A stretch of DNA of 64,000 nucleotides, taken from contig NZ_VDLV01000064.1 of NCBI RefSeq assembly GCF_013608025.1, positions 156,365 through 220,364 on the forward strand, written 5' to 3'. The stretch comes from Pseudomonas brassicacearum subsp. neoaurantiaca. Lineage in GTDB: Bacteria > Pseudomonadota > Gammaproteobacteria > Pseudomonadales > Pseudomonadaceae. A model generated the notes under the pieces. That model had not been told where the DNA came from, did not search any database, and worked only from the letters and a program-made list of their open reading frames with translations. Every line of letters begins with the position of its first letter. Position 1 is the stretch's first letter. The position numbers were made by a program, and so were the translations under genes. Of this stretch, positions 51,369-60,677 are shown in pieces.

Positions 51369-53012
51369 TTACAGCAGGATGGTGCGGATGTCGCCCAGCA
51401 GGTCGCTCAAGCGCTTGGTGAAGCGAGCGGCGGCGGCGCCGTTGATCACACGGTGATCGTAGGACAGCGACAGTGGCAGCATCAGCTTCGGCTGGAAGGC
51501 TTTACCGTCCCAGACTGGCTGAATGGTGGCCTTGGAAACGCCCAGGATCGCCACTTCCGGCGCGTTGACGATCGGCGTGAAGCCGGTGCCGCCAATATGG
51601 CCGAGGCTGGAGATGGTGAAGCAGGCGCCCTGCATGTCGTCGGCGGTGAGCTTCTTGCTCCGGGCTTTTTCGGCCAGGGCAGCGGCTTCGGCAGCCAGTT
51701 GCAGCAGGCTCTTCTGGTCGACGTTGCGGATGACCGGTACCAACAGGCCTTCCGGGGTGTCGACGGCAAAGCCGATGTGCACGTATTTCTTGCGGATCAC
51801 CGCCTTGCCGCTTGGGGCCAGGGAGGCGTTGAAGTCCGGCAGTTCCTTGAGCAGGTGCGCACAGGCCTTGAGCAGCAGCGGCAACACGGTCAGCTTCACG
51901 CCGGCCTTTTCCGCCACGGCTTTCTGCGCGACGCGGAAAGCTTCCAGCTCGGTGATGTCAGCCTGGTCGAACTGAGTCACGTGCGGGATGTTCAGCCAGC
52001 TGCGATGCAGGCTCGACGCGCCGATCTGCATCAGGCGAGTCATGGCCACTTCTTCGGTCTCGCCGAAGCGGCTGAAGTCCACCGCCGGGATCGGCGGAAT
52101 GCCCGCGCCACCGGTTGCGCCTTCGGCCGGAGCGTTCTTGGCCTTCTGCATCATGGCCTTGACGTAGGCCTGCACATCTTCCTTCAGCACACGACCGTGA
52201 GGACCGCTTGGGCCGACGGCCGACAGCTCGACACCGAATTCACGGGCCAACTGACGCACGGCTGGGCCGGCGTGCACCTTGGCACCGCTTGGCGCAGGCG
52301 CGGCGACCGGGGCTGGAGCAGCCTCGGCTTTGGCGGCCGGCGCGGCGGCTGGCGCTGGAGCTGGAGCTGCTTCAGCCTTGGCGGCCGGCGCAGCGGCCGG
52401 GGCTGGTGCGGCAGGTGCCGAGGCACCGGCCACTTTCAGCTTCAGGATCAGGTCACCGGTGCCGACTTCGTCTTCCAGCTTGACCTCGACGCTTTCCACC
52501 ACACCGGCGGCTGGCGATGGGATTTCCATGCTGGCCTTGTCGGATTCCAGGGTGATCAGCGACTGGTCGGCTTCGACGGTGTCGCCGGCCTTGACCAGTA
52601 CTTCGATGATCTTGGCCTTGCCCGACGAACCGATGTCCGGAACATGGATGTCCTGGACGGTGGCAGCGGCAGGTGCAGCGGCGGGTGCGGGAGCCGCTTC
52701 GGCAGCCGGCGCGGCGGCAGGCTTTTCAGCCGCTGCCGGGGCAGCAGCATGGGCGGCCGCTTCAGGCGCCGCAGCGGCGCCCTCGACTTCCAGCTCCAGC
52801 AGTTCGTCGCCTTCTTTCAGGCGATCGCCCAGCTTCACTTTCAGGCTCTTGATCACACCGGCCTTCGGCGCAGGCACTTCCATGCTGGCCTTGTCCGATT
52901 CAAGCGTCAGGATGCTCTGGTCGGCTTCGATACGGTCGCCGACCTTCACAAACAGTTCAATTACTTCACCTTCACCGCTGCCGATGTCAGGTACGCGAAT
53001 GAGTTCGCTCAC
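51369..53012 (-). CDS. aceF: pyruvate dehydrogenase E2, dihydrolipoyl acetyltransferase
   Basis: 547 aa, same length as P. aeruginosa AceF. Two lipoyl domains with Lys41 (ESDKASMEV) and Lys159 (ESDKASMEI) are separated by Ala/Pro/Glu-rich flexible linkers. A peripheral-subunit-binding domain (HAGPAVRQLAREFGVELSAV) leads into the catalytic core, with the active His520 in DHRVINGAAAARF. It forms the core of the pyruvate dehydrogenase complex and lies 11 nt after aceE in one operon. Confidence 0.97.
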   Translation of the reverse strand: MSELIRVPDIGSGEGEVIELFVKVGDRIEADQSILTLESDKASMEVPAPKAGVIKSLKVKLGDRLKEGDELLELEVEGAAAAPEAAAHAAAPAAAEKPAAAPAAEAAPAPAAAPAAATVQDIHVPDIGSSGKAKIIEVLVKAGDTVEADQSLITLESDKASMEIPSPAAGVVESVEVKLEDEVGTGDLILKLKVAGASAPAAPAPAAAPAAKAEAAPAPAPAAAPAAKAEAAPAPVAAPAPSGAKVHAGPAVRQLAREFGVELSAVGPSGPHGRVLKEDVQAYVKAMMQKAKNAPAEGATGGAGIPPIPAVDFSRFGETEEVAMTRLMQIGASSLHRSWLNIPHVTQFDQADITELEAFRVAQKAVAEKAGVKLTVLPLLLKACAHLLKELPDFNASLAPSGKAVIRKKYVHIGFAVDTPEGLLVPVIRNVDQKSLLQLAAEAAALAEKARSKKLTADDMQGACFTISSLGHIGGTGFTPIVNAPEVAILGVSKATIQPVWDGKAFQPKLMLPLSLSYDHRVINGAAAARFTKRLSDLLGDIRTILL

Positions 53013-53023
53013 GAAAATTCTCC

Positions 53024-55669
53024 TCAGCAGTCCAGTGGGTTGCGTTTTTCCGGATCGATGCCGAACTTGGCGATGGCTTCGGCCACCACTTTAGGTTCGA
53101 TATCGCCACGGTCAGCCAGGGCTTCCAGGGCTGCCAACACAACGAACTTACGGTCGACTTCGAAGAAGTGACGCAGCTTCTTGCGGCTGTCGCTACGGCC
53201 GAAACCGTCGGTGCCCAGCACTTTGAATTCCTTGGACGGAACCCACTGGCGGATCTGCTCGGCGAACAGCTTCATGTAGTCGGTGGAGGCGATGACCGGA
53301 CCTTTACGGCCGTTCAGGCACTCTTCGACGTAGCTCAGCTTTGGCTTCTGGCCAGGATGCAGGCGGTTGCTGCGCTCTACGGCCAGGCCGTCGCGACGCA
53401 ATTCGTTGAAGCTGGTCACGCTCCAGACGTCAGCGCCAATGTTGAACTCTTCACGCAGGATCTTCGCTGCTTCACGCACTTCGCGCAGGATGGTGCCGGA
53501 GCCCATCAGTTGCACGTGGTGCGCCGCTTCGCGGGTGTCTTCTTCGAGCAGGTACATACCCTTGACGATGCCTGCTTCCACGCCGGCCGGCATGGCTGGC
53601 TGCTGGTAGGACTCGTTCATCACGGTGATGTAGTAGAAGACGTCCTGTTGCTCTTCGGTCATCTTCTTCATGCCGTCCTGGATGATCACCGCCAGCTCGT
53701 AGCCGTAGGTCGGATCATAGGTGCGGCAGTTCGGGATGGTCCCGGCCAGCATGTGGCTGTGGCCGTCTTCGTGCTGCAGGCCTTCACCGTTGAGGGTGGT
53801 GCGGCCGGCGGTGCCGCCGATCAGGAAGCCACGGGTACGGCTGTCGCCAGCGGCCCAGGCCAGGTCGCCGATACGCTGGAAGCCGAACATCGAGTAGAAG
53901 ATGTAGAACGGCAGCATCGGCTGGTTGTGGCTGGAGTATGAGGTACCGGCGGCAATGAAGGAGCTCATGGCGCCCGCTTCGTTGATGCCTTCCTCGAGAA
54001 TCTGACCCTTCTTGTCTTCCTTGTAGAACATCACCTGGTCTTTATCGACTGGCTCGTAGAGCTGACCGACGGACGAGTAGATGCCCAACTGGCGGAACAT
54101 GCCTTCCATACCGAAGGTACGGGCTTCGTCCGGGATGATCGGGACGATGCGCGAGCCGATTTCCTTGTCCTTGACCAGTTGCGCGAGGATCCGCACGAAA
54201 GCCATGGTGGTGGAGATTTCACGGTCGCCCGAGCCGTCCAGGATGGCCTTGAGGGTATCGAGTGGCGGCGTCGGGATGCTGAAGCTCTTGGCGCGGCGCT
54301 GTGGCACGAAACCGCCCAGGGCTGCACGGCGCTCGGCCAGGTAACGGGCTTCGGCGCTGCCTTCTTCGGGCTTGAAGAACGGCAGGTTTTCCAACTCGCT
54401 GTCCTTGACCGGAATGTCGAAGCGGTCGCGGAACAGCTTCAGGCTCTCGACATCGACCTTCTTGGTGTTGTGCGCGGTGTTCTTCGCTTCACCGGCACCG
54501 GTGCCATAACCCTTGATGGTCTTGGCCAGGATAACGGTTGGCTGCTCTTTGTGATTGACCGCCTGGTGGTACGCCGCGTAGACCTTGTACGGGTCGTGGC
54601 CGCCACGGTTGAGTTTCCAGATCTCGTCGTCGGACAGATCGGCAACCATCGCCTTGAGTTCAGGCGAGTTGAAGAAGTGCTCACGGACGAACGCGCCGTC
54701 CTTGGCCTTGTAATTCTGGTATTCGCCGTCGATGACTTCGTCCATGCGACGCTGCAGGATGCCGTCGACGTCCTTGGCCAGCAGTGGGTCCCAGAAACGG
54801 CCCCAGATGACTTTGTTGACGTTCCACTGGGCACCACGGAACACGCCTTCGAGTTCCTGGATGATCTTGGCGTTGCCGCGAACCGGGCCGTCGAGGCGCT
54901 GCAGGTTGCAGTTGATGACGAAGATCAGGTTGTCCAGCTTCTCGCGGCCGGCCAGGGAGATTGCGCCCAGGGATTCCGGCTCGTCGCACTCGCCGTCGCC
55001 CATGAAGCACCAGACTTTCTGCTTGCCTGGCTGGATGAAGCCACGGGCTTCCAGGTACTTCATGAAGCGTGCCTGGTAGATCGCCTGGATCGGGCCAAGG
55101 CCCATGGAAACAGTCGGGAACTGCCAGAAATCAGGCATCAGCCAAGGGTGCGGGTACGAGGACAGGCCGTTGCCGTCCACTTCCTGGCGGAAGTTGTTCA
55201 TCTGGTCTTCGGAAATACGGCCTTCCATGAACGCACGGGCGTAGACGCCTGGCGATGCGTGACCCTGGAAGTAGATCAGGTCGCCGCCGTGTTCGTCGGT
55301 CGGGGCCTGGAAGAAGTAGTTGAAGCCGATGTCATACAGCGTCGCGCTGGAGGCGAAGCTGGAGATGTGACCGCCCAGGTCAGAATCTTTCAGGTTGGTA
55401 CGCATGACCATGGCCAACGCGTTCCAGCGCACCAGCGAGCGAATGCGGCGTTCCATGAACAGGTCGCCAGGCATGCGTGCTTCGTGGGTAACGGGGATCG
55501 TGTTGCGGTACGGCGTGGTGATGGCGTAGGGCAGTTGCGAACCGCTGCGGGTTGCGAGTTCACCCATGCGGGTCATCAGGTAATGAGCACGGTCTTCGCC
55601 TTCTTTGTCGAGAACCGATTCCAGGGCGTCCAGCCATTCCTGGGTTTCGACGGGATCGAGGTCTTGCAT
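53024..55669 (-). CDS. aceE: pyruvate dehydrogenase E1 component
   Basis: 881 aa homodimeric E1. The thiamine diphosphate motif GDGECDEPESLGAISLAG runs from about residue 225 to the NCNLQ segment. It decarboxylates pyruvate and acetylates the E2 lipoyl groups. The ATG at 55669 has TGGAG eight bases upstream. Transcription comes from the region shared with glnE, which contains repeated palindromes. Confidence 0.97.
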   Translation of the reverse strand: MQDLDPVETQEWLDALESVLDKEGEDRAHYLMTRMGELATRSGSQLPYAITTPYRNTIPVTHEARMPGDLFMERRIRSLVRWNALAMVMRTNLKDSDLGGHISSFASSATLYDIGFNYFFQAPTDEHGGDLIYFQGHASPGVYARAFMEGRISEDQMNNFRQEVDGNGLSSYPHPWLMPDFWQFPTVSMGLGPIQAIYQARFMKYLEARGFIQPGKQKVWCFMGDGECDEPESLGAISLAGREKLDNLIFVINCNLQRLDGPVRGNAKIIQELEGVFRGAQWNVNKVIWGRFWDPLLAKDVDGILQRRMDEVIDGEYQNYKAKDGAFVREHFFNSPELKAMVADLSDDEIWKLNRGGHDPYKVYAAYHQAVNHKEQPTVILAKTIKGYGTGAGEAKNTAHNTKKVDVESLKLFRDRFDIPVKDSELENLPFFKPEEGSAEARYLAERRAALGGFVPQRRAKSFSIPTPPLDTLKAILDGSGDREISTTMAFVRILAQLVKDKEIGSRIVPIIPDEARTFGMEGMFRQLGIYSSVGQLYEPVDKDQVMFYKEDKKGQILEEGINEAGAMSSFIAAGTSYSSHNQPMLPFYIFYSMFGFQRIGDLAWAAGDSRTRGFLIGGTAGRTTLNGEGLQHEDGHSHMLAGTIPNCRTYDPTYGYELAVIIQDGMKKMTEEQQDVFYYITVMNESYQQPAMPAGVEAGIVKGMYLLEEDTREAAHHVQLMGSGTILREVREAAKILREEFNIGADVWSVTSFNELRRDGLAVERSNRLHPGQKPKLSYVEECLNGRKGPVIASTDYMKLFAEQIRQWVPSKEFKVLGTDGFGRSDSRKKLRHFFEVDRKFVVLAALEALADRGDIEPKVVAEAIAKFGIDPEKRNPLDC

Positions 55670-55778
55670 GGCTTGCTCCAGGGCGGAAAGGCTACCAGAA
55701 TCGGTTGCCTGAGTTTGCGACTGGCCTTGTGGGCAGACGATATAAATTCTTGGATTGCCGAAGGTTGTTTCGGCGGCG

Positions 55779-55845
55779 TGTAGTTTTACTACAAATCGTC
55801 GGCCGTTTCAGCCTTTCGAATGTATAGACGAGTAGTAAAACTACA
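55779..55845. promoter_or_regulatory. paired palindromes upstream of aceE
   Basis: TGTAGTTTTACTACA at 55779-55793 and AGTAGTAAAACTACA at 55831-55845 are the same motif in opposite orientation, centres 52 bp apart (five helical turns). The core GT-N3-AC with flanking symmetry fits GntR/FadR-class operators such as those of PdhR, but the bases differ from the E. coli PdhR box. A TATAGA near 55822 may be a -10 element for one direction. Confidence 0.6.
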
Positions 55846-55992
55846 CATGAGCGGCTGATGGCCCCTCGTTTCGTTGTGAGAATAATCGTTACTGTTGGTC
55901 ATTTGCCAACTCGAACAGGTAAAAACTTGATGCCGGCTGCCAATAAAATCAGAAAATCAGCTATTTATCATCTTTGTTCGACAGTCGATCAG

Positions 55993-56018
55993 GTAGTGTC
56001 TTCTGTAAAAACACTACA
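55993..56018. promoter_or_regulatory. inverted repeat before glnE
   Basis: GTAGTGT (55993-55999) and ACACTAC (56011-56017) with 11 nt between, 34 nt before the glnE start. TGTAAAAACACTACA (56004-56018) also matches the aceE palindrome at 11 of 15 positions, so it may be a third, degenerate site. Confidence 0.45.
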
Positions 56019-56051
56019 TCCAGCCCTTCCTGCGCCGATCAAGGATAGACC

Positions 56052-58991
56052 ATGAGCCTGCCCTCGCTTGCCGAAATACCGGCAATTCTCCAGTCATTGG
56101 TCAGTCGCGCCGAGCAGTCGTTCCGCGCGGCGGTCGCGCTCCTGGATGACGATCATGGATTGTCAGCCTGGACGCCGCAGCGTTGGGCCGAGTTCAATCG
56201 TATTGCCGCTGCCAGTGACTTCGTCGTCGAGCAAAGTGTACGAGACCCTTTGATGCTGTTGGAGCTTGTGCGCAGCGGCGAACTGGACCGCAGCCTGGCG
56301 CCCGGTGAAATGTGCACGCAGATCGGCGCCGCGGTTCAAGCCGCCGAAACCGAAGACGAACTGGGCCGCGTCCTGCGCCGCCAGCGTACCCGCCAGCAAG
56401 TGCGGATCATCTGGCGTGACCTGACCCGCCAGGCCGATCTGGTCCAGACCTGTCGGGACCTCTCGGACATGGCCGACACCTGCATCGACCAAGCCTATCA
56501 ATGGTTGTATCAGCGTCTCAGCCAACAGTTCGGCACGCCCACCGGTCGACGCAGCGGCGAGCCGCAGCAGATGGTCATCCTGGGCATGGGCAAGCTGGGC
56601 GCGGTGGAGCTGAACCTGTCGTCGGACATCGACCTGATCTTCGCCTACCCCGAAGGCGGCGAAACCGTTGGCGCCAAGCGACCATTGGATAACCAGGAGT
56701 TTTTCATCCGCGTCGGCCAGCGCCTGATCAAGGCCCTTGACCCGATGACCGTCGATGGCTTTGTGTTCCGCGTCGACATGCGCCTGCGCCCCTACGGCTC
56801 GGCCGGTGCGCTGGTGCTGAGCTTCAACGCCCTGGAGCAGTATTACCAGGACCAGGGGCGCGACTGGGAACGCTACGCGATGATCAAGGCTCGGGTGGTG
56901 GCGGGCGACCAGGTGGCCGGCGCGCAACTGCTCGACATGCTGCGCCCGTTCGTTTATCGCCGTTACCTGGATTTTTCCGCCATCGAAGCGCTGCGGACGA
57001 TGAAGCAGTTGATCCAGCAGGAAGTGCGGCGCAAGGGCATGGCCGACAACATCAAGCTGGGTTCGGGTGGCATTCGCGAGGTGGAGTTCATTGCCCAGGC
57101 GTTCCAGCTGATCCATGGCGGGCGTGACTTGAGCTTGCAGCAGCGGCCGTTGTTGAAGGTGCTCGGCACGTTGGAAGGCCAAGGCTATCTGCCCTCCAAA
57201 GTGATCGACGAGTTGCGCCAGGGCTATGAGTTCCTGCGCTATACCGAGCATGCGATCCAGGCCATTGCCGACCGCCAGACCCAGATGCTGCCGGACAGTG
57301 CCCAGGATCAGGCGCGTATTGCGTTCATGCTGGGCTTCGCTGATTGGACAGCGTTCCACGAACAACTGATGTACTGGCGCGGGCGCGTGGCGTGGCATTT
57401 TGGCCAGGTGATTGCCGATCCCGATGAGGAAGCTGGTAGCGAAGGCGAAGTGGCGGTGGGCGGCGAATGGCTGCCGCTGTGGGAAGATAGCCAGGACGAG
57501 GAAGCGGCGTGTCGCCAGTTGGAAGAGGGCGGTTTTGCCGATGCGTCCAAGGCACTGAAGGCCTTGGCAGCGCTGCGCTCGAGTCCGCAGTTGCGCGCCA
57601 TGCAGCGCTTGGGACGTGAGCGCCTGGACGCCTTCATTCCGCGCCTGCTGGCCCAGGCGGTGGAACATGCCGACCCAGACCTGGTGCTGGAGCGAGTATT
57701 GCCATTGGTGGAGGCCGTGGCTCGCCGTTCGGCCTACCTGGTGCTGCTGACAGAAAACCCGGGCGCACTGCGTCGCTTGCTGACGCTGTGCGCGGCGAGC
57801 CCGTGGATCGCTGAACAGATTACTCGTTTCCCCTTGTTGCTCGATGAATTGCTCAACGAAGGCCGCTTGTTCAAGCCGCCCTTGGCGCCAGAGTTGGCGG
57901 CGGAGCTTCGTGAACGCCTGACGCGTATTCCCGAGGATGATCTCGAGCAACAAATGGAGGCGTTGCGGCACTTCAAACTGGCCCACCGTCTGCGGGTGGC
58001 GGCTTCGGAAATCGCCGGCAGCCTGCCGTTGATGAAAGTCAGCGATTACCTGACCTGGCTGGCCGAGGCGATTCTCGAACAAGTGCTGGCGCTCGCCTGG
58101 CGCCAGACCGCAGCCAAGCATGGCGTGCCGTTGCGTACCGACGGCAGCTTGTGCGATCCGGGTTTCATTATTGTCGGTTATGGGAAGGTTGGCGGTCTCG
58201 AATTGGGGCATGGTTCCGACCTGGACCTGGTGTTCATCCACGATGGCGATCCGCAGGCGGAAACCGATGGCCCGAAACCCATCGACGGTGCCCAGTTCTT
58301 TACCCGGCTCGGCCAGCGGATCATCCATCTGCTGACGGCCCAGACCAACTCCGGGCAGTTATATGAAGTGGACATGCGTTTGCGACCGTCCGGCGCATCG
58401 GGTTTGCTGGTCAGTTCCTTGGGGGCGTTTGCCCGCTACCAGGAGAATGAAGCCTGGACCTGGGAGCATCAGGCGTTGGTGCGCGCGCGGGTCTTGGTGG
58501 GTAGCCCGGATGTGGGCCAGGCCTTCGAGAAGGTTCGCGTCCAGGTGTTGGGACGCAAGCGGGACTTGCCGACGCTGCGCCAGGAGGTGAGCGAGATGCG
58601 CGCCAAGATGCGTGACAACCTTGGTAGCAAGGCCACCGCCGCCGGGACCGCGCCGAATGCCTTCGAAGCCACGGCGCCCTTCGACCTCAAGCAAGATGCC
58701 GGAGGTATCGTCGATATTGAATTTATGGTGCAATACGCGGCTTTGGCGTGGTCCGAGGAGCATCCTTCGCTGGTGCGCTACACCGATAACATCCGCATCC
58801 TGGACGGGCTGCAGGAGGTCGGGTTGATGCCCGCCGAGGATGCCACGCTGTTGCGCGAGGCCTACAAGGCCTACCGCTCCGCCGCCCACCGCCAGGCTCT
58901 GCAGAAAGACGCCGGGGTGATCGCAGGCGACCAGTTCGCGGACGAGCGCCGGCAGGTGATGCGGATCTGGCGGGAGCTGGGGCTCAGCTGA
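56052..58991 (+). CDS. glnE: glutamine synthetase adenylyltransferase/deadenylylase
   Basis: 979 aa. Two nucleotidyltransferase domains are each followed by a helical PII-response domain: the N-terminal deadenylylase with LSSDIDLIFAYPEGGE (about 190-205) and the C-terminal adenylylase with GHGSDLDLVFIHDGD (about 716-730). It turns glutamine synthetase off and on according to nitrogen status. AAGGA precedes the ATG by six bases. Confidence 0.96.
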   Translation: MSLPSLAEIPAILQSLVSRAEQSFRAAVALLDDDHGLSAWTPQRWAEFNRIAAASDFVVEQSVRDPLMLLELVRSGELDRSLAPGEMCTQIGAAVQAAETEDELGRVLRRQRTRQQVRIIWRDLTRQADLVQTCRDLSDMADTCIDQAYQWLYQRLSQQFGTPTGRRSGEPQQMVILGMGKLGAVELNLSSDIDLIFAYPEGGETVGAKRPLDNQEFFIRVGQRLIKALDPMTVDGFVFRVDMRLRPYGSAGALVLSFNALEQYYQDQGRDWERYAMIKARVVAGDQVAGAQLLDMLRPFVYRRYLDFSAIEALRTMKQLIQQEVRRKGMADNIKLGSGGIREVEFIAQAFQLIHGGRDLSLQQRPLLKVLGTLEGQGYLPSKVIDELRQGYEFLRYTEHAIQAIADRQTQMLPDSAQDQARIAFMLGFADWTAFHEQLMYWRGRVAWHFGQVIADPDEEAGSEGEVAVGGEWLPLWEDSQDEEAACRQLEEGGFADASKALKALAALRSSPQLRAMQRLGRERLDAFIPRLLAQAVEHADPDLVLERVLPLVEAVARRSAYLVLLTENPGALRRLLTLCAASPWIAEQITRFPLLLDELLNEGRLFKPPLAPELAAELRERLTRIPEDDLEQQMEALRHFKLAHRLRVAASEIAGSLPLMKVSDYLTWLAEAILEQVLALAWRQTAAKHGVPLRTDGSLCDPGFIIVGYGKVGGLELGHGSDLDLVFIHDGDPQAETDGPKPIDGAQFFTRLGQRIIHLLTAQTNSGQLYEVDMRLRPSGASGLLVSSLGAFARYQENEAWTWEHQALVRARVLVGSPDVGQAFEKVRVQVLGRKRDLPTLRQEVSEMRAKMRDNLGSKATAAGTAPNAFEATAPFDLKQDAGGIVDIEFMVQYAALAWSEEHPSLVRYTDNIRILDGLQEVGLMPAEDATLLREAYKAYRSAAHRQALQKDAGVIAGDQFADERRQVMRIWRELGLS

Positions 58992-59036
58992 AATGGATTT
59001 GCGGTGCTGCACGGTATTGAAGCTTGTGCAGGACCC

Positions 59037-59536
59037 TGTGGGAGCGAGCTTGCTCGCGAAAGCGGAGTGTCGGGCGCATTGATATTGGCTGTGCCGGCCC
59101 CTTCGCGAGCAAGCTCGCTCCCACAATGGATTTGCGGTGTGGCACGGTATTGCGAGCCTATGCAAAACCCCTGTGGGAGCGAGCTTGCTCGCGAAAGCGG
59201 TGGGTCAGGCGACATTGATGTTGGGATGCGCCGACCTCTTCGCGAGCAAGCTCGCTCCCACAATGGATTTGTGGTGTGGCACGGTATTGCGAGCCTATGC
59301 AAAACCCCTGTGGGAGCGAGCCTGCTCGCGAAAGCGGTGGGTCAGGCTACATTGATGTTGGATATGCCGGCCCCTTCGCGAGCAGGCTCGCTCCCACAAT
59401 GGATTTGTGGTGTGGCACGGTATTGAAGCCTGTGCAGGACCCCTGTGGGAGCGAGCTTGCTCGCGAAAGCGGTGGGTCAGGCGACATTGATGTTGGGATG
59501 TGCCGGCCTCTTCGCGAGCAGGCTCACTCCCACAGT
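59037..59536. repeat. tandem array of four REP doublets
   Basis: Four units of about 133-138 bp, each with GTGGGAGCGAGC(T/C)TGCTCGCGA, a spacer, the inverted copy, and a linker containing GTGTGGCACGGTATTG. Forward REPs begin near 59037, 59171, 59309 and 59442; inverted partners end near 59126, 59264, 59398 and 59535. The linkers are nearly identical between units, so the array grew by tandem duplication. Reading frames across it are artefacts. Confidence 0.9.
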
Positions 59537-59602
59537 TTTGATTGGCGGTGTGTTGTAGATTAGGGCCACAGGCAACGACCTAAGCCACAGTGATTCTCGA
59601 GG

Positions 59603-59632
59603 CGGGGAGGCGTAGGCCTCCCCGTCGTTTTT
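59603..59632 (+). terminator. terminator-like hairpin just before waaF
   Basis: A perfect 9-bp stem CGGGGAGGC/GCCTCCCCG with loop GTAG and the tail TCGTTTTT. It ends only ten bases before the waaF ATG. It may end glnE transcription, or act as an attenuator inside a waaF leader if the promoter lies in 59530-59600. Confidence 0.75.
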
Positions 59633-59641
59633 GGAAAACAC

Positions 59642-60676
59642 ATGAATATTCTGATCGTTGGGCCCAGTTGGGTCGGTGACATGGTGATGGCGCAGACACT
59701 GTTCCAGTGCCTCAAGCAACGTCACCCACAGTGCGAAATCGATGTCCTGGCCCCGGAATGGAGCCGGCCGATCCTTGAGCGCATGCCCGAGGTGCGCAAG
59801 GCCTTGAGCTTTCCGCTCGGCCACGGCGTGCTGGAGCTGGCGACCCGGCGGCGCATCGGCAAATCCCTGGTCGGCCAGTACGACCAGGCGATCCTGTTGC
59901 CCAATTCATTGAAGTCGGCGCTGGTGCCGTTCTTTGCCGGCATCCCCAAGCGCACCGGCTGGCGCGGTGAGTTTCGCTATGGCCTGCTCAACGATGTGCG
60001 CGCGCTGGATAAAGACCGCTATCCGCTGATGATCGAGCGCTTCATGGCCCTGGCCTACGAGCCGGGCGCCGAATTGCCCAAGCCGTACCCTCGACCGAAT
60101 CTGCAGATCGACCCGGTAACGCGCGAAGCGGCCCTGGCCAAGTTCGGCCTGACCCTGGATCGCCCGGTATTGGCCCTGTGCCCGGGCGCCGAGTTCGGCG
60201 AATCGAAGCGCTGGCCGGCGGAGCATTACGCCCAGGTTGCCGAGGCGAAGATCCGCGAAGGCTGGCAAGTCTGGCTGTTCGGATCGAAAAACGATCACTC
60301 GGTGGGTGAAGACATCCGCTCGCGGCTGATCCCCGGTCTGCGGGAAGAGTCGGTCAATCTCAGCGGTGACACGTCCCTGGCCGAGGCCATCGACTTGTTG
60401 TCCTGCGCCGACTCAGTGGTGTCCAACGACTCCGGCCTGATGCACGTGGCCGCCGCGCTGAACCGTCCGTTGGTGGCGGTCTACGGCTCCACTTCGCCGG
60501 GCTTCACCCCGCCGTTGGCGGACAAGGTCGAAGTCGTGCGCCTGGGGATCGAATGCAGTCCATGCTTCGATCGCACCTGCCGTTTCGGTCACTACAACTG
60601 CCTGCGCCAGCTCATGCCGCCGTCGGTGAACGAAGCCCTGGAGCGTTTGCAGGGCACTCCCGTGGAGGTCCGGTAA
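59642..60676 (+). CDS. waaF: LPS heptosyltransferase II
   Basis: 344 aa GT9 (GT-B) enzyme with GPSWVGDMVMAQTLFQCL at the N-terminus and the ADP-heptose-binding SNDSGLMHVAAAL in the C-terminal half. It adds the second L-glycero-D-manno-heptose to the inner core. First gene of the core operon, one base before the waaC start codon region. Confidence 0.95.
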   Translation: MNILIVGPSWVGDMVMAQTLFQCLKQRHPQCEIDVLAPEWSRPILERMPEVRKALSFPLGHGVLELATRRRIGKSLVGQYDQAILLPNSLKSALVPFFAGIPKRTGWRGEFRYGLLNDVRALDKDRYPLMIERFMALAYEPGAELPKPYPRPNLQIDPVTREAALAKFGLTLDRPVLALCPGAEFGESKRWPAEHYAQVAEAKIREGWQVWLFGSKNDHSVGEDIRSRLIPGLREESVNLSGDTSLAEAIDLLSCADSVVSNDSGLMHVAAALNRPLVAVYGSTSPGFTPPLADKVEVVRLGIECSPCFDRTCRFGHYNCLRQLMPPSVNEALERLQGTPVEVR

Positions 60677-60677
60677 C

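Noticed and set aside
55779..55845. E. coli-type PdhR box
   Set aside because: The consensus GGT-N3-ACC is not met; only GT-N3-AC symmetry remains, so the regulator is left open.
56163..58328. 721-residue minus-strand frame opposite glnE
   Set aside because: Shadow of glnE; no recognisable domain or start signal.
59004..59563. Proteins with repeated MWHGIASLCKTP-like segments
   Set aside because: Translations of the REP array; repeats arise from DNA-level duplication, with no ribosome sites.
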